DNA of 64,000 nt from Heracleum sosnowskyi (GCA_030848705.1 CM061245.1:62150006-62214005), one strand, 5' to 3'. Shown: positions 26,016-40,106, numbered from the stretch's first letter. Notes: generated from the sequence alone by a model not told the origin. Translations and numbers: made by a program.

Positions 26016-27525
26016 CTGGTATCTGCTACGATTCAGGCACGGACAGCCCCAAATGAACTTTTCTGCAATTCTATAAACCCATAGGGTGAAACTACGAGAA
26101 AATATCCACAAAATGGTCGGCTTCAATTTTTCCCCATTTTCCTAGTATAGCTCCCTTTAGAGGTAAACGTAATCGGGCGTACCCTAGTATCTGCTACGAT
26201 TCAGGCACGGACAGCCCCAAATGAACTTTTATGCAATTCTATAAACCCATAGGGTAAAACTACGAGAAAATATCCACAAAATGGCCCGCTTCAATTTTTC
26301 CCCATTTTCCTTGGATAGCTCCCTTTAGAGGTAAACGTAATCGGGCATCCCTGGTATCTGCTACGATTCAGGCACGGACAGCCCCAAATGAACTTTTCTG
26401 CAATTCTATAAACCCATAGGGTGAAACTACGAGAAAATATCCACAAAATGGCCCGCTTCAATTTTTCCCCATTTTCCTAGTATAGCTCCCTTTAGATGTA
26501 AACGTAATCGGGCGTCCCCTGGTATCTGCTACGATTCAGGCACGGACAGCCCCAAATGAACTTTTCTGCCATTCTACAAACCCATAAGGTGAAACTACGA
26601 GAAAATATCCACAAAATGGCCCGTTTCGATTTTTCCCCATTTTCCTTGTATAGCTCCCTTTAGAGGTAAACGTAATCGGGCGTCCCCTGGTATCTGCTAC
26701 GATTCAGGCACGGACAGCCCCAAATGAACTTTTATGCAATTCTATAAACCCATAGGGTAAAACTACGAGAAAATATCCACAAAATGGCCCGCTTCAATTT
26801 TTCCCCATTTTCCTTGTATAGCTCCCTTTAGAGGTAAACCTAATCGGGCGTCCCCTGGTATCTGCTACGATTCAGGCACGGACAGCCCCAAATGAACTTT
26901 TCTGCAATTCTATAAACCCATAGGGTAAAACTACGAGAAAATATCCACAAAATGGCCCGCTTCGATTTTTCCCCATTTTCCTAGTATAGCTCCCTTTAGA
27001 GGTAAACGTAATCGGGCGTCCCCTGGTATCTGCTACGATTCAGGCAGGGACAGCCCCAAATGAACTTTTTTGCAATTCTATAAACCCATAAGGTGAAACT
27101 ATGAGAAAATATCCACAAAATGGCCCGCTTCGATTTTTCCCCATTTTCCTTGTATAGCTCCCTTTAGAGGTAAACGTAATCGGGCGTCCCCTGGTATCTG
27201 CTACGATTCAGGCACGGACAGCCCCAAATGAACTTTTCTGCAATTCTATAAACCCATAGGGTAAAACTACGAGAAAATATCCACAAAATGGCCCTCTTCA
27301 ATTTTTCCCCATTTTCCTTGTATAGCTCCCTTTAGAGGTAAACGTAATCGGGCGTCCCCTGGTATCTGCTACGATTCAGGCACGGACAGCCCCAAATGAA
27401 CTTTTCTGCAATTCTATAAACCAATAGGGTAAAACTACGAGAAAATATCCACAAAATGGCCCTCTTCAATTTTTCCCCATTTTCCTTGGATAGCTCCCTT
27501 TAGAGGTAAACGTAATCGGGCGTCC
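26016..27525 (+). repeat. HOR block 4, copy 1: 1510-bp 9-mer P-L-K-B-L'-E-F-N-I
   Basis: L' is the L-like monomer at 26687 with ttttatgc, TTGT and the rare taaacctaatc. Other private marks are gccattctac in B (26519), ggcagggac plus ttttttgc in F (27023), and CCTCTTCAA in N (27191). All of these recur 1510 bases later. Confidence 0.92.
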
Positions 27526-29035
27526 CTGGTATCTGCTACGATTCAGGCACGGACAGCCCCAAATGAACTTTTCTGCAATTCTATAAACCCATAGGGTGAA
27601 ACTACGAGAAAATATCCACAAAATGGTCGGCTTCAATTTTTCCCCATTTTCCTAGTATAGCTCCCTTTAGAGGTAAACGTAATCGGGCGTACCCTAGTAT
27701 CTGCTACGATTCAGGCACGGACAGCCCCAAATGAACTTTTATGCAATTCTATAAACCCATAGGGTAAAACTACGAGAAAATATCCACAAAATGGCCCGCT
27801 TCAATTTTTCCCCATTTTCCTTGGATAGCTCCCTTTAGAGGTAAACGTAATCGGGCATCCCTGGTATCTGCTACGATTCAGGCACGGACAGCCCCAAATG
27901 AACTTTTCTGCAATTCTATAAACCCATAGGGTGAAACTACGAGAAAATATCCACAAAATGGCCCGCTTCAATTTTTCCCCATTTTCCTAGTATAGCTCCC
28001 TTTAGATGTAAACGTAATCGGGCGTCCCCTGGTATCTGCTACGATTCAGGCACGGACAGCCCCAAATGAACTTTTCTGCCATTCTACAAACCCATAAGGT
28101 GAAACTACGAGAAAATATCCACAAAATGGCCCGTTTCGATTTTTCCCCATTTTCCTTGTATAGCTCCCTTTAGAGGTAAACGTAATCGGGCGTCCCCTGG
28201 TATCTGCTACGATTCAGGCACGGACAGCCCCAAATGAACTTTTATGCAATTCTATAAACCCATAGGGTAAAACTACGAGAAAATATCCACAAAATGGCCC
28301 GCTTCAATTTTTCCCCATTTTCCTTGTATAGCTCCCTTTAGAGGTAAACCTAATCGGGCGTCCCCTGGTATCTGCTACGATTCAGGCACGGACAGCCCCA
28401 AATGAACTTTTCTGCAATTCTATAAACCCATAGGGTAAAACTACGAGAAAATATCCACAAAATGGCCCGCTTCGATTTTTCCCCATTTTCCTAGTATAGC
28501 TCCCTTTAGAGGTAAACGTAATCGGGCGTCCCCTGGTATCTGCTACGATTCAGGCAGGGACAGCCCCAAATGAACTTTTTTGCAATTCTATAAACCCATA
28601 AGGTGAAACTATGAGAAAATATCCACAAAATGGCCCGCTTCGATTTTTCCCCATTTTCCTTGTATAGCTCCCTTTAGAGGTAAACGTAATCGGGCGTCCC
28701 CTGGTATCTGCTACGATTCAGGCACGGACAGCCCCAAATGAACTTTTCTGCAATTCTATAAACCCATAGGGTAAAACTACGAGAAAATATCCACAAAATG
28801 GCCCTCTTCAATTTTTCCCCATTTTCCTTGTATAGCTCCCTTTAGAGGTAAACGTAATCGGGCGTCCCCTGGTATCTGCTACGATTCAGGCACGGACAGC
28901 CCCAAATGAACTTTTCTGCAATTCTATAAACCAATAGGGTAAAACTACGAGAAAATATCCACAAAATGGCCCTCTTCAATTTTTCCCCATTTTCCTTGGA
29001 TAGCTCCCTTTAGAGGTAAACGTAATCGGGCGTCC
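27526..29035 (+). repeat. HOR block 4, copy 2: 1510-bp 9-mer
   Basis: Same nine classes and the same private marks as 26016-27525 (taaacctaatc at 28344, ggcagggac near 28554). By eye the two copies look essentially identical, indicating a very recent tandem duplication. A P-L-K-B remnant of a third copy follows at 29036-29706. Confidence 0.92.
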
Positions 29036-29706
29036 CTGGTATCTGCTACGATTCAGGCACGGACAGCCCCAAATGAACTTTTCTGCAATTCTATAAACCC
29101 ATAGGGTGAAACTACGAGAAAATATCCACAAAATGGTCGGCTTCAATTTTTCCCCATTTTCCTAGTATAGCTCCCTTTAGAGGTAAACGTAATCGGGCGT
29201 ACCCTAGTATCTGCTACGATTCAGGCACGGACAGCCCCAAATGAACTTTTATGCAATTCTATAAACCCATAGGGTAAAACTACAAGAAAATATCCACAAA
29301 ATGGCCCGCTTCAATTTTTCCCCATTTTCCTTGGATAGCTCCCTTTAGAGGTAAACGTAATCGGGCATCCCTGGTATCTGCTACGATTCAGGCACGGACA
29401 GCCCCAAATGAACTTTTCTGCAATTCTATAAACCCATAGGGTGAAACTACGAGAAAATATCCACAAAATGGCCCGCTTCAATTTTTCCCCATTTTCCTAG
29501 TATAGCTCCCTTTAGATGTAAACGTAATCGGGCGTCCCCTGGTATCTGCTACGATTCAGGCACGGACAGCCCCAAATGAACTTTTCTGCCATTCTACAAA
29601 CCCATAAGGTGAAACTACGAGAAAATATCCACAAAATGGCCCGTTTCAATTTTTCCCCATTTTCCTTGTATAGCTCCCTTTAGAGGTAAACGTAATCGGG
29701 CGTCCC
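29036..29706 (+). repeat. Partial third copy of the 9-mer (P-L-K-B)
   Basis: It keeps the private gccattctac of the B monomer, then switches to ordinary E-F-N-I at 29707 instead of L'. It differs from the full copies at ctacaagaa (29281) and CGTTTCAA (29643). The switch point marks an unequal-exchange or deletion junction between HOR types. Confidence 0.8.
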
Positions 29707-32055
29707 CTGGTATCTGCTACGATTCAGGCACGGACAGCCCCAAATGAACTTTTCTGCAATTCTATAAACCCATAGGGTAAAACTACGAGAAAATATCCAC
29801 AAAATGGCCCGCTTCGATTTTTCCCCATTTTCCTAGTATAGCTCCCTTTAGAGGTAAACGTAATCGGGCGTCCCCTGGTATCTGCTACGATTCAGGCATG
29901 GACAGCCCCAAATGAACTTTTCTGCAATTCTATAAACCCATAAGGTGAAACTATGAGAAAATATCCACAAAATGGCCCGCTTCGATTTTTCCCCATTTTC
30001 CTTGTATAGCTCCCTTTAGAGGTAAACGTAATCGGGCGTCCCCTGGTATCTGCTACGATTCAGGCACGGACAGCCCCAAATGAACTTTTCTGCAATTCTA
30101 TAAACCCATAGGGTAAAACTACGAGAAAATATCCACAAAATGGCCCGCTTCAATTTTTCCCCATTTTCCTTGTATAGCTCCCTTTAGAGGTAAACATAAT
30201 CGGGCGTCCCCTGGTATCTGCTACGATTCAGGCACGGACAGCCCCAAATGAACTTTTCTGCAATTCTATAAACCAATAGGGTAAAACTACGAGAAAATAT
30301 CCACAAAATGGCCCTCTTCAATTTTTCCCCATTTTCCTTGTATAGCTCCCTTTAGAGGTAAACGTAATCGGGCGTCCCTGGTATCTGCTACGATTCAGGC
30401 ACGGACAGCCCCAAATGAACTTTTCTGCAATTCTATAAACCCATAGGGTGAAACTACGAGAAAATATCCACAAAATGGTCGGCTTCGATTTTTCCCCATT
30501 TTCCTAGTATAGCTCCCTTTAGAGGTAAACGTAATCGGGCGTCCCCTAGTATCTGCTACGATTCAGGCACGGACAGCCCCAAATGAACTTTTCTGCAATT
30601 CTATAAACCCATAAGGTGAAACTATGAGAAAATATCCACAAAATGGCCCGCTTCGATTTTTCCCCATTTTCCTTGTATAGCTCCCTTTAGAGGTAAACGT
30701 AATCGGGCGTCCCCTGGTATCTGCTACGATTCAGGCACGGACAGCCCCAAATGAACTTTTCTGCAATTCTATAAACCCATAGGGTAAAACTACGAGAAAA
30801 TATCCACAAAATGGCCCGCTTCAATTTTTCCCCATTTTCCTTGTATAGCTCCCTTTAGAGGTAAACGTAATCGGGCGTCCCCTGGTATCTGCTACGATTC
30901 AGGCACGGACAGCCCCAAATGAACTTTTCTGCAATTCTATAAACCAATAGGGTAAAACTACGAGAAAATATCCACAAAATGGCCCTCTTCAATTTTTCCC
31001 CATTTTCCTTGTATAGCTCCCTTTAGAGGTAAACGTAATCGGGCGTCCCTGGTATCTGCTACGATTCAGGCACGGACAGCCCCAAATGAACTTTTCTGCA
31101 ATTCTATAAACCCATAGGGTGAAACTACGAGAAAATATCCACAAAATGGTCGGCTTCGATTTTTCCCCATTTTCCTAGTATAGCTCCCTTTAGAGGTAAA
31201 CGTAATCGGGCGTCCCCTAGTATCTGCTACGATTCAGGCACGGACAGCCCCAAATGAACTTTTTTGCAATTCTATAAACCCATAAGGTGAAACTACGAGA
31301 AAATATCCACAAAATGGCCCGCTTCGATTTTTCCCCATTTTCCTTGTATAGCTCCCTTTAGAGGTAAACGTAATCGGGCGTCCCCTGGTATCTGCTACGA
31401 TTCAGGCATGGACAACCCCAAATGAACTTTTCTGCAATTCTATAAACCCATAAGGTGAAACTATGAGAAAATATCCACAAAATGGCCCGCTTCGATTTTT
31501 CCCCATTTTCCTTGTATAGCTCCCTTTAGAGGTAAACGTAATCGGGCGTCCCCTGGTATCTGCTACGATTCAGGCACGGATAGCCCCAAATGAACTTTTC
31601 TGCAATTCTATAAACCCATAGGGTAAAACTACGAGAAAATATCCACAAAATGGCCCGCTTCAATTTTTCCCCATTTTCCTTGTATAGCTCCCTTTAGAGG
31701 TAAACGTAATCGGGCGTCCCCTGGTATCTGCTACGATTCAGGCACGGACAGCCCCAAATGAACTTTTCTGCAATTCTATAAACCAATAGGGTAAAACTAC
31801 GAGAAAATATCCACAAAATGGCCCTCTTCAATTTTTCCCCATTTCCCTTGTATAGCTCCCTTTAGAGGTAAACGTAATCGGGCGTCCCTGGTATCTGCTA
31901 CGATTCAGGCACGGACAGCCCCAAATGAACTTTTCTGCAATTCTATAAACCCATAGGGTGAAACTACGAGAAAATATCCACAAAATGGTCGGCTTCGATT
32001 TTTCCCCATTTTCCTAGTATAGCTCCCTTTAGAGGTAAACGTAATCGGGCGTCCC
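29707..32055 (+). repeat. HOR block 5: Q-rich stretch, E-F-N-I-Q-F-N-I-Q-D-F-N-I-Q
   Basis: P disappears and Q (GGTCGGCTTCG, ctag start of the next copy) follows each I. The order at 29707-31552 is nearly that of 20982-22827, including the acaacccc mark in F (22660 and 31385), so these look like copies of one ancestral segment. From here on class I mostly carries TTGT rather than TTGG at p129-131. Confidence 0.78.
30378..30545 (+). repeat. Class Q monomer
   Basis: ATAGGGTG, GGTCGGCTTCG, CTAG and a gtcccctag junction. It replaces P after class I from about 29.7 to 49 kb. It appears to be a P relative differing at p110 and p166. Confidence 0.83.
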
Positions 32056-34235
32056 CTAGTATCTGCTACGATTCAGGCACGGACAGCCCCAAATGAACTT
32101 TTCTGCAATTCTATAAACCCATAAGGTGAAACTACGAGAAAATATCCACAAAATGGCCCGCTTCAATTTTTCCCCATTTTCCTTGTATAGCTCCCTTTAG
32201 AGGTAAACGTAATCGGGCGTCCCCTGGTATCTGCTACGATTCAGGCACGGACAGCCCCAAATGAACTTTTCTGCAATTCTATAAACCCATAGGGTAAAAC
32301 TACGAGAAAATATCCACAAAATGGCCCGCTTCGATTTTTCCCCATTTTCCTTGTATAGCTCCCTTTAGAGGTAAACGTAATCGGGCGTCCCTGGTATCTG
32401 CTACGATTCAGGCACGGACAGCCCCAAATGAACTTTTCTGCAATTCTATAAACCCATAAGGTGAAACTACGAGAAAATATCCACAAAATGGCCCGCTTCG
32501 ATTTTTCCCCATTTTCCTTGTATAGCTCCCTTTAGAGGTAAACGTAATCGGGCGTCCCCTGGTATCTGCTACGATTCAGGCACGGACAGCCCCAAATGAA
32601 CTTTTCTGCAATTCTATAAACCCATAGGGTAAAACTACGAGAAAATATCCACAAAATGGCCCGCTTCGATTTTTCCCCATTTTCCTTGTATAGCTCCCTT
32701 TAGAGGTAAACGTAATCGGGCGTCCCTGGTATCTGCTACGATTCAGGCACGGACAGCCCCAAATGAACTTTTCTGCAATTCTATAAACCCATAGGGTGAA
32801 ACTACGAGAAAATATCCACAAAATGGCCCGCTTCAATTTTTCCCCATTTTCCTAGTATAGCTCCCTTTAGATGTAAACGTAATCGGGCGTCCCCTGGTAT
32901 CTGCTACGATTCAGGCAAGGACAGCCCCAAATGAACTTTTCTGCAATTCTATAAACCCATAGGGTAAAACTATGAGAAAATATCCACAAAATGGCCCGCT
33001 TCGATTTTTCCTCATTTTCCTTGTATAGCTCCCTTTAGAGGTAAACGTAATCGGGCGTCCCCTAGTATCTGCTACGATTCAGGCACGGACAGCCCCAAAT
33101 GAACTTTTTTGCAATTCTATAAACCCATAAGGTGAAACTACGAGAAAATATCCACAAAATGGCCCGCTTCGATTTTTCCCCATTTTCCTTGTATAGCTCC
33201 CTTTAGAGGTAAACGTAATCGGGCGTCCCCTGGTATCTGCTACGATTCAGGCATGGACAGCCCCAAATGAACTTTTCTGCAATTCTATAAACCCATAAGG
33301 TGAAACTATGAGAAAATATCCACAAAATGGCCCGCTTCGATTTTTCCCCATTTTCCTTGTATAGCTCCCTTTAGAGGTAAACGTAATCGGGCGTCCCCTG
33401 GTATCTGCTACGATTCAGGCACGGACAGCCCCAAATGAACTTTTCTGCAATTCTATAAACCCATAGGGTAAAACTACGAGAAAATATCCACAAAATGGCC
33501 CGCTTCAATTTTTCCCCATTTTCCTTGTATAGCTCCCTTTAGAGGTAAACGTAATCGGGCGTCCCTGGTATCTGCTACGATTCAGGCACGGACAGCCCCA
33601 AATGAACTTTTCTGCAATTCTATAAACCCATAAGGTGAAACTACGAGAAAATATCCACAAAATGGCCCGCTTCGATTTTTCCCCATTTTCCTTGTATAGC
33701 TCCCTTTAGAGGTAAACGTAATCGGGCGTCCCCTGGTATCTGCTACGATTCAGGCACGGACAGCCCCAAATGAACTTTTCTGCAATTCTATAAACCCATA
33801 GGGTAAAACTACGAGAAAATATCCACAAAATGGCCCGCTTCGATTTTTCCCCATTTTCCTTGTATAGCTCCCTTTAGAGGTAAACGTAATCGGGCGTCCC
33901 TGGTATCTGCTACGATTCAGGCACGGACAGCCCCAAATGAACTTTTCTGCAATTCTATAAACCCATAGGGTGAAACTACGAGAAAATATCCACAAAATGG
34001 CCCGCTTCAATTTTTCCCCATTTTCCTAGTATAGCTCCCTTTAGATGTAAACGTAATCGGGCGTCCCCTGGTATCTGCTACGATTCAGGCAAGGACAGCC
34101 CCAAATGAACTTTTCTGCAATTCTATAAACCCATAGGGTAAAACTATGAGAAAATATCCACAAAATGGCCCGCTTCGATTTTTCCCCATTTTCCTTGTAT
34201 AGCTCCCTTTAGAGGTAAACGTAATCGGGCGTCCC
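32056..34235 (+). repeat. HOR block 6, copy 1: 2180-bp 13-mer M-H-M-H-K-X-D-F-N-M-H-K-X
   Basis: The H monomers here are 167 bp (gtccctgg) and alternate with M. Class X has ggcaaggac, ATAGGGTAA and actatg. The period of 2180 bp equals 13 times 168 less four short copies. The 86-codon minus-strand open frames in this region exist only because the short H monomer shifts frame once. They are not genes. Confidence 0.88.
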
Positions 34236-35745
34236 CTAGTATCTGCTACGATTCAGGCACGGACAGCCCCAAATGAACTTTTCTGCAATTCTATAAACCC
34301 ATAAGGTGAAACTACGAGAAAATATCCACAAAATGGCCCGCTTCAATTTTTCCCCATTTTCCTTGTATAGCTCCCTTTAGAGGTAAACGTAATCGGGCGT
34401 CCCCTGGTATCTGCTACGATTCAGGCACGGACAGCCCCAAATGAACTTTTCTGCAATTCTATAAACCCATAGGGTAAAACTACGAGAAAATATCCACAAA
34501 ATGGCCCGCTTCGATTTTTCCCCATTTTCCTTGTATAGCTCCCTTTAGAGGTAAACGTAATCGGGCGTCCCTGGTATCTGCTACGATTCAGGCACGGACA
34601 GCCCCAAATGAACTTTTCTGCAATTCTATAAACCCATAAGGTGAAACTACGAGAAAATATCCACAAAATGGCCCGCTTCGATTTTTCCCCATTTTCCTTG
34701 TATAGCTCCCTTTAGAGGTAAACGTAATCGGGCGTCCCCTGGTATCTGCTACGATTCAGGCACGGACAGCCCCAAATGAACTTTTCTGCAATTCTATAAA
34801 CCCATAGGGTAAAACTACGAGAAAATATCCACAAAATAGCCCGCTTCGATTTTTCCCCATTTTCCTTGTATAGCTCCCTTTAGAGGTAAACGTAATCGGG
34901 CGTCCCTGGTATCTGCTACGATTCAGGCACGGACAGCCCCAAATGAACTTTTCTGCAATTCTATAAACCCATAGGGTGAAACTACGAGAAAATATCCACA
35001 AAATGGCCCGCTTCAATTTTTCCCCATTTTCCTAGTATAGCTCCCTTTAGATGTAAACGTAATCGGGCGTCCCCTGGTATCTGCTACGATTCAGGCAAGG
35101 ACAGCCCCAAATGAACTTTTCTGCAATTCTATAAACCCATAGGGTAAAACTATGAGAAAATATCCACAAAATGGCCCGCTTCGATTTTTCCCCATTTTCC
35201 TTGTATAGCTCCCTTTAGAGGTAAACGTAATCGGGCGTCCCCTAGTATCTGCTACGATTCAGGCACGGACAGCCCCAAATGAACTTTTTTGCAATTCTAT
35301 AAACCCATAAGGTGAAACTACGAGAAAATATCCACAAAATGGCCCGCTTCGATTTTTCCCCATTTTCCTTGTATAGCTCCCTTTAGAGGTAAACGTAATC
35401 GGGCGTCCCCTGGTATCTGCTACGATTCAGGCATGGACAGCCCCAAATGAACTTTTCTGCAATTCTATAAACCCATAAGGTGAAACTATGAGAAAATATC
35501 CACAAAATGGCCCGCTTCGATTTTTCCCCATTTTCCTTGTATAGCTCCCTTTAGAGGTAAACGTAATCGGGCGTCCCCTGGTATCTGCTACGATTCAGGC
35601 ACGGACAGCCCCAAATGAACTTTTCTGCAATTCTATAAACCCATAGGGTAAAACTACGAGAAAATATCCACAAAATGGCCCGCTTCAATTTTTCCCCATT
35701 TTCCTTGTATAGCTCCCTTTAGAGGTAAACGTAATCGGGCGTCCC
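34236..35745 (+). repeat. HOR block 6, copy 2 (first nine monomers of the 13-mer)
   Basis: M-H-M-H-K-X-D-F-N repeats the start of 32056-34235 with few differences (H at 34739 has atagcccgc). The N at 35578 is 168 bp and is followed by I-Q, whereas the first copy has a 167-bp N followed by M-H-K-X. The copy is therefore truncated at a class N junction. Confidence 0.86.
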
Positions 35746-36080
35746 CTGGTATCTGCTACGATTCAGGCACGGACAGCCCCAAATGAACTTTTCTGCAATT
35801 CTATAAACCAATAGGGTAAAACTACGAGAAAATATCCACAAAATGGCCCTCTTCAATTTTTCCCCATTTTCCTTGTATAGCTCCCTTTAGAGGTAAACGT
35901 AATCGGGCGTCCCTGGTATCTGCTACGATTCAGGCACGGACAGCCCCAAATGAACTTTTCTGCAATTCTATAAACCCATAGGGTGAAACTACGAGAAAAT
36001 ATCCACAAAATGGTCGGCTTCGATTTTTCCCCATTTTCCTAGTATAGCTCCCTTTAGAGGTAAACGTAATCGGGCGTCCC

Positions 36081-38093
36081 CTAGTATCTGCTACGATTCA
36101 GGCACGGACAGCCCCAAATGAACTTTTCTGCAATTCTATAAACCCATAAGGTGAAACTACGAGAAAATATCCACAAAATGGCCCGCTTCGATTTTTCCCC
36201 ATTTTCGTTGTATAGCTCCCTTTAGAGGTAAACGTAATCGGGCGTCCCTGGTATCTGCTACGATTCAGGCACGGACAGCCCCAAATGAACTTTTCTGCAA
36301 TTCTATAAACCCATAGGGTGAAACTACGAGAAAATATCCACAAAATGGTCGGCTTCGATTTTTCCCCATTTTCCTAGTATAGCTCCCTTTAGAGGTAAAC
36401 GTAATCGGGCGTCCCCTAGTATCTGCTACGATTCAGGCACGGACAGCCCCAAATGAACTTTTTTGCAATTCTATAAACCCATAAGGTGAAACTACGAGAA
36501 AATATCCACAAAATGGCCCGCTTCGATTTTTCCCCATTTTCCTTGTATAGCTCCCTTTAGAGGTAAACGTAATCGGGCGTCCCCTGGTATCTGCTACGAT
36601 TCAGGCATGGACAGTCCCAAATGAACTTTTCTGCAATTCTATAAACCCATAAGGTGAAACTATGAGAAAATATCCACAAAATGGCCCGCTTCGATTTTTC
36701 CCCATTTTCCTTGTATAGCTCCCTTTAGAGGTAAACGTAATCGGGCGTCCCCTGGTATCTGCTACGATTCAGGCACGGACAGCCCCAAATGAACTTTTCT
36801 GCAATTCTATAAACCCATAGGGTAAAACTACGAGAAAATATCCACAAAATGGCCCGCTTCAATTTTTCCCCATTTTCCTTGTATAGCTCCCTTTAGAGGT
36901 AAACGTAATCGGGCGTCCCCTGGTATCTGCTACGATTCAGGCACGGACAGCCCCAAATGAACTTTTCTGCAATTCTATAAACCAATAGGGTAAAACTACG
37001 AGAAAATATCCACAAAATGGCCCTCTTCAATTTTTCCCCATTTTCCTTGTATAGCTCCCTTTAGAGGTAAACGTAATCGGGCGTCCCTGGTATCTGCTAC
37101 GATTCAGGCACGGACAGCCCCAAATGAACTTTTCTGCAATTCTATAAACCCATAGGGTGAAACTACGAGAAAATATCCACAAAATGGTCGGCTTCGATTT
37201 TTCCCCATTTTCCTAGTATAGCTCCCTTTAGAGGTAAACGTAATCGGGCGTCCCCTAGTATCTGCTACGATTCAGGCACGGACAGCCCCAAATGAACTTT
37301 TCTGCAATTCTATAAACCCATAAGGTGAAACTACGAGAAAATATCCACAAAATGGCCCGCTTCGATTTTTCCCCATTTTCCTTGTATAGCTCCCTTTAGA
37401 GGTAAACGTAATCGGGCGTCCCCTGGTATCTGCTACGATTCAGGCACGGACAGCCCCAAATGAACTTTTCTGCAATTCTATAAACCCATAGGGTAAAACT
37501 ACGAGAAAATATCCACAAAATGGCCCTCTTCGATTTTTCCCCATTTTCCTTGTATAGCTCCCTTTAGAGGTAAACGTAATAGGGCGTCCCTGGTATCTGC
37601 TACGATTCAGGCACGGACAGCCCCAAATGAACTTTTCTGCAATTCTATAAACCCATAGGGTGAAACTACGAGAAAATATCCACAAAATGGCCCGCTTCAA
37701 TTTTTCCCCATTTTCCTAGTATAGCTCCCTTTAGATGTAAACGTAATCGGGTGTCCCCTGGTATCTGCTACGATTCAGGCACGGACAGCCCCAAATGAAA
37801 TTTTCTGCAATTCTATAAACCCATAAGGTGAAACTACGAGAAAATATTCACAAAATGGCCCGTTTCGATTTTTCCCCATTTTCCTTGTATAGCTCCCTTT
37901 AGAGGTAAACGTAATCGCGCGTCCCCTGGTATCTGCTACGATTCAGGCACGGACAGCCCCAAATGAACTTTTCTGCAATTCTATAAACCCATAGGGTAAA
38001 ACTACGAGAAAATATCCACAAAATGGCCCGCTTCGATTTTTCCCCATTTTCCTAGTATAGCTCCCTTTAGAGGTAAACGTAATCGGGCGTCCC
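36081..38093 (+). repeat. 2.0-kb duplicated segment, copy 1 (partner at 46649)
   Basis: Twelve monomers M-Q-D-F-N-I-Q-M-H-K-B-E match 46649-48661 in class order, in every monomer length and in the private marks of B (gaaattttc, atattcac, atcgcgcg). Local differences are ttttcgttg (36181 region), acagtccc in F, and CCTCTTCG with aataggg in H (37423). Confidence 0.85.
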
Positions 38094-40106
38094 CTGGTAT
38101 CTGCTACTATTCAGGCAAGGACAGCCCCAAATGAACTTTTCTGCAATTCTATAAACCCATAGGGTAAAACTATGAGAAAATATCCACAAAATGGCCCGCT
38201 TCGATTTTTCCCCATTTTCCTTGTATAGCTCCCTTTAGAGGTAAACGTAATCGGGCGTCCCCTGGTATCTGCTACGATTCAGGCACGGACAGCCCCAAAT
38301 GAACTTTTCTGCAATTCTATAAACCCATAGGGTAAAACTACGAGAAAATATCCACAAAATGGCCCGCTTCAATTTTTCCCCATTTTCCTTGTATAGCTCC
38401 CTTTAGAGGTAAACGTAATCGGGCGTCCCCTGGTATCTGCTACGATTCAGGCACGGACAGCCCCAAATGAACTTTTCTGCAATTCTATAAACCAATAGGG
38501 TAAAACTACGAGAAAATATCCACAAAATGGCCCTCTTCAATTTTTCCCCATTTTCCTTGTATAGCTCCCTTTAGAGGTAAACGTAATCGGGCGTCCCTGG
38601 TATCTGCTATGATTCAGGCACGGACAGCCCCAAATGAACTTTTCTGCAATTCTATAAACCCATAGGGTGAAACTACGAGAAAATATCCACAAAATGGTCG
38701 GCTTCGATTTTTCCCCATTTTCCTAGTATAGCTCCCTTTAGAGGTAAACGTAATCGGGCGTCCCCTAGTATCTGCTACGATTCAGGCACGGACAGCCCCA
38801 AATGAACTTTTCTGCAATTCTATAAACCCATAAGGTGAAACTACGAGAAAATATCCACAAAATGGCCCGCTTCGATTTTTCCCCATTTTCCTTGTATAGC
38901 TCCCTTTAGAGGTAAACGTAATCGGGCGTCCCCTGGTATCTGCTACGATTCAGGCATGGACAGCCCCAAATGAACTTTTCTGCAATTCTATAAACCCATA
39001 AGGTGAAACTACGAGAAAATATCCACAAAATGGCCCGCTTCGATTTTTCCCCATTTTCCTTGTATAGCTCCCTTTAGAGGTAAACGTAATCGGGCGTCCC
39101 CTGGTATCTGCTACGATTCAGGCACGGACAGCCCCAAATGAACTTTTCTGCAATTCTATAAACCCATAGGGTAAAACTACGAGAAAATATCCACAAAATG
39201 GCCCGCTTCAATTTTTCCCCATTTTCCTTGTATAGCTCCCTTTAGAGGTAAACGTAATCGGGCGTCCCCTGGTATCTGCTACGATTCAGGCACGGACAAC
39301 CCCAAATGAACTTTTCTGCAATTCTATAAACCAATAGGGTAAAACTACGAGAAAATATCCACAAAATGGCCCTCTTCAATTTTTCCCCATTTTCCTTGTA
39401 TAGCTCCCTTTAGAGGTAAACGTAATCGGGCGTCCCTGGTATCTGCTACGATTCAGGCACGGACAGCCCCAAATGAACTTTTCTGCAATTCTATAAACCC
39501 ATAGGGTGAAACTACGAGAAAATATCCACAAAATGGTCGGCTTCGATTTTTCCCCATTTTCCTAGTATAGCTCCCTTTAGAGGTAAACGTAATCGGGCGT
39601 CCCCTAGTATCTGCTACGATTCAGGCACGGACAGCCCCAAATGAACTTTTCTGCAATTCTATAAACCCATAGGGTAAAACTATGAGAAAATATCCACAAA
39701 ATGGCCCGCTTCGATTTTTCCCCATTTTCCTTGTATAGCTCCCTTTAGAGGTAAACGTAATCGGGCGTCCCCTGGTATCTGCTACGATTCAGGCACGGAC
39801 AGCCCCAAATGAACTTTTCTGCAATTCTATAAACCCATAGGGTAAAACTACGAGAAAATATCCACAAAATGGCCCGCTTCAATTTTTCCCCATTTTCCTT
39901 GTATAGCTCCCTTTAGAGGTAAACGTAATCGGGCGTCCCCTGGTATCTGCTACGATTCAGGCACGGACAGCCCCAAATGAACTTTTCTGCAATTCTATAA
40001 ACCAATAGGGTAAAACTACGAGAAAATATCCACAAAATGGCCCTCTTCAATTTTTCCCCATTTTCCTAGTATAGCTCCCTTTAGAGGTAAACGTAATAGG
40101 GCGTCC
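37590..40106 (+). repeat. 2517-bp 15-mer HOR, copy 1
   Basis: Order is K-B-E-X-N-I-Q-M-F-N-I-Q-X'-N-I. Private marks are gaaattttc, atattcac and atcgcgcg in B (37758), ggcaaggac in X (38094) and tgctatgatt in Q (38597). The next 2517 bases repeat the same order and marks. Confidence 0.92.

Noticed and set aside
32241..32836. Minus-strand open frames of 81-86 codons here and at 33750, 34421, 34756, 36098, 37440, 46666, 48008 and 49015
   Set aside because: All are the same satellite translation, repeating one peptide about 1.5 times, created where a 167-bp monomer joins two frames. No start context or domain.
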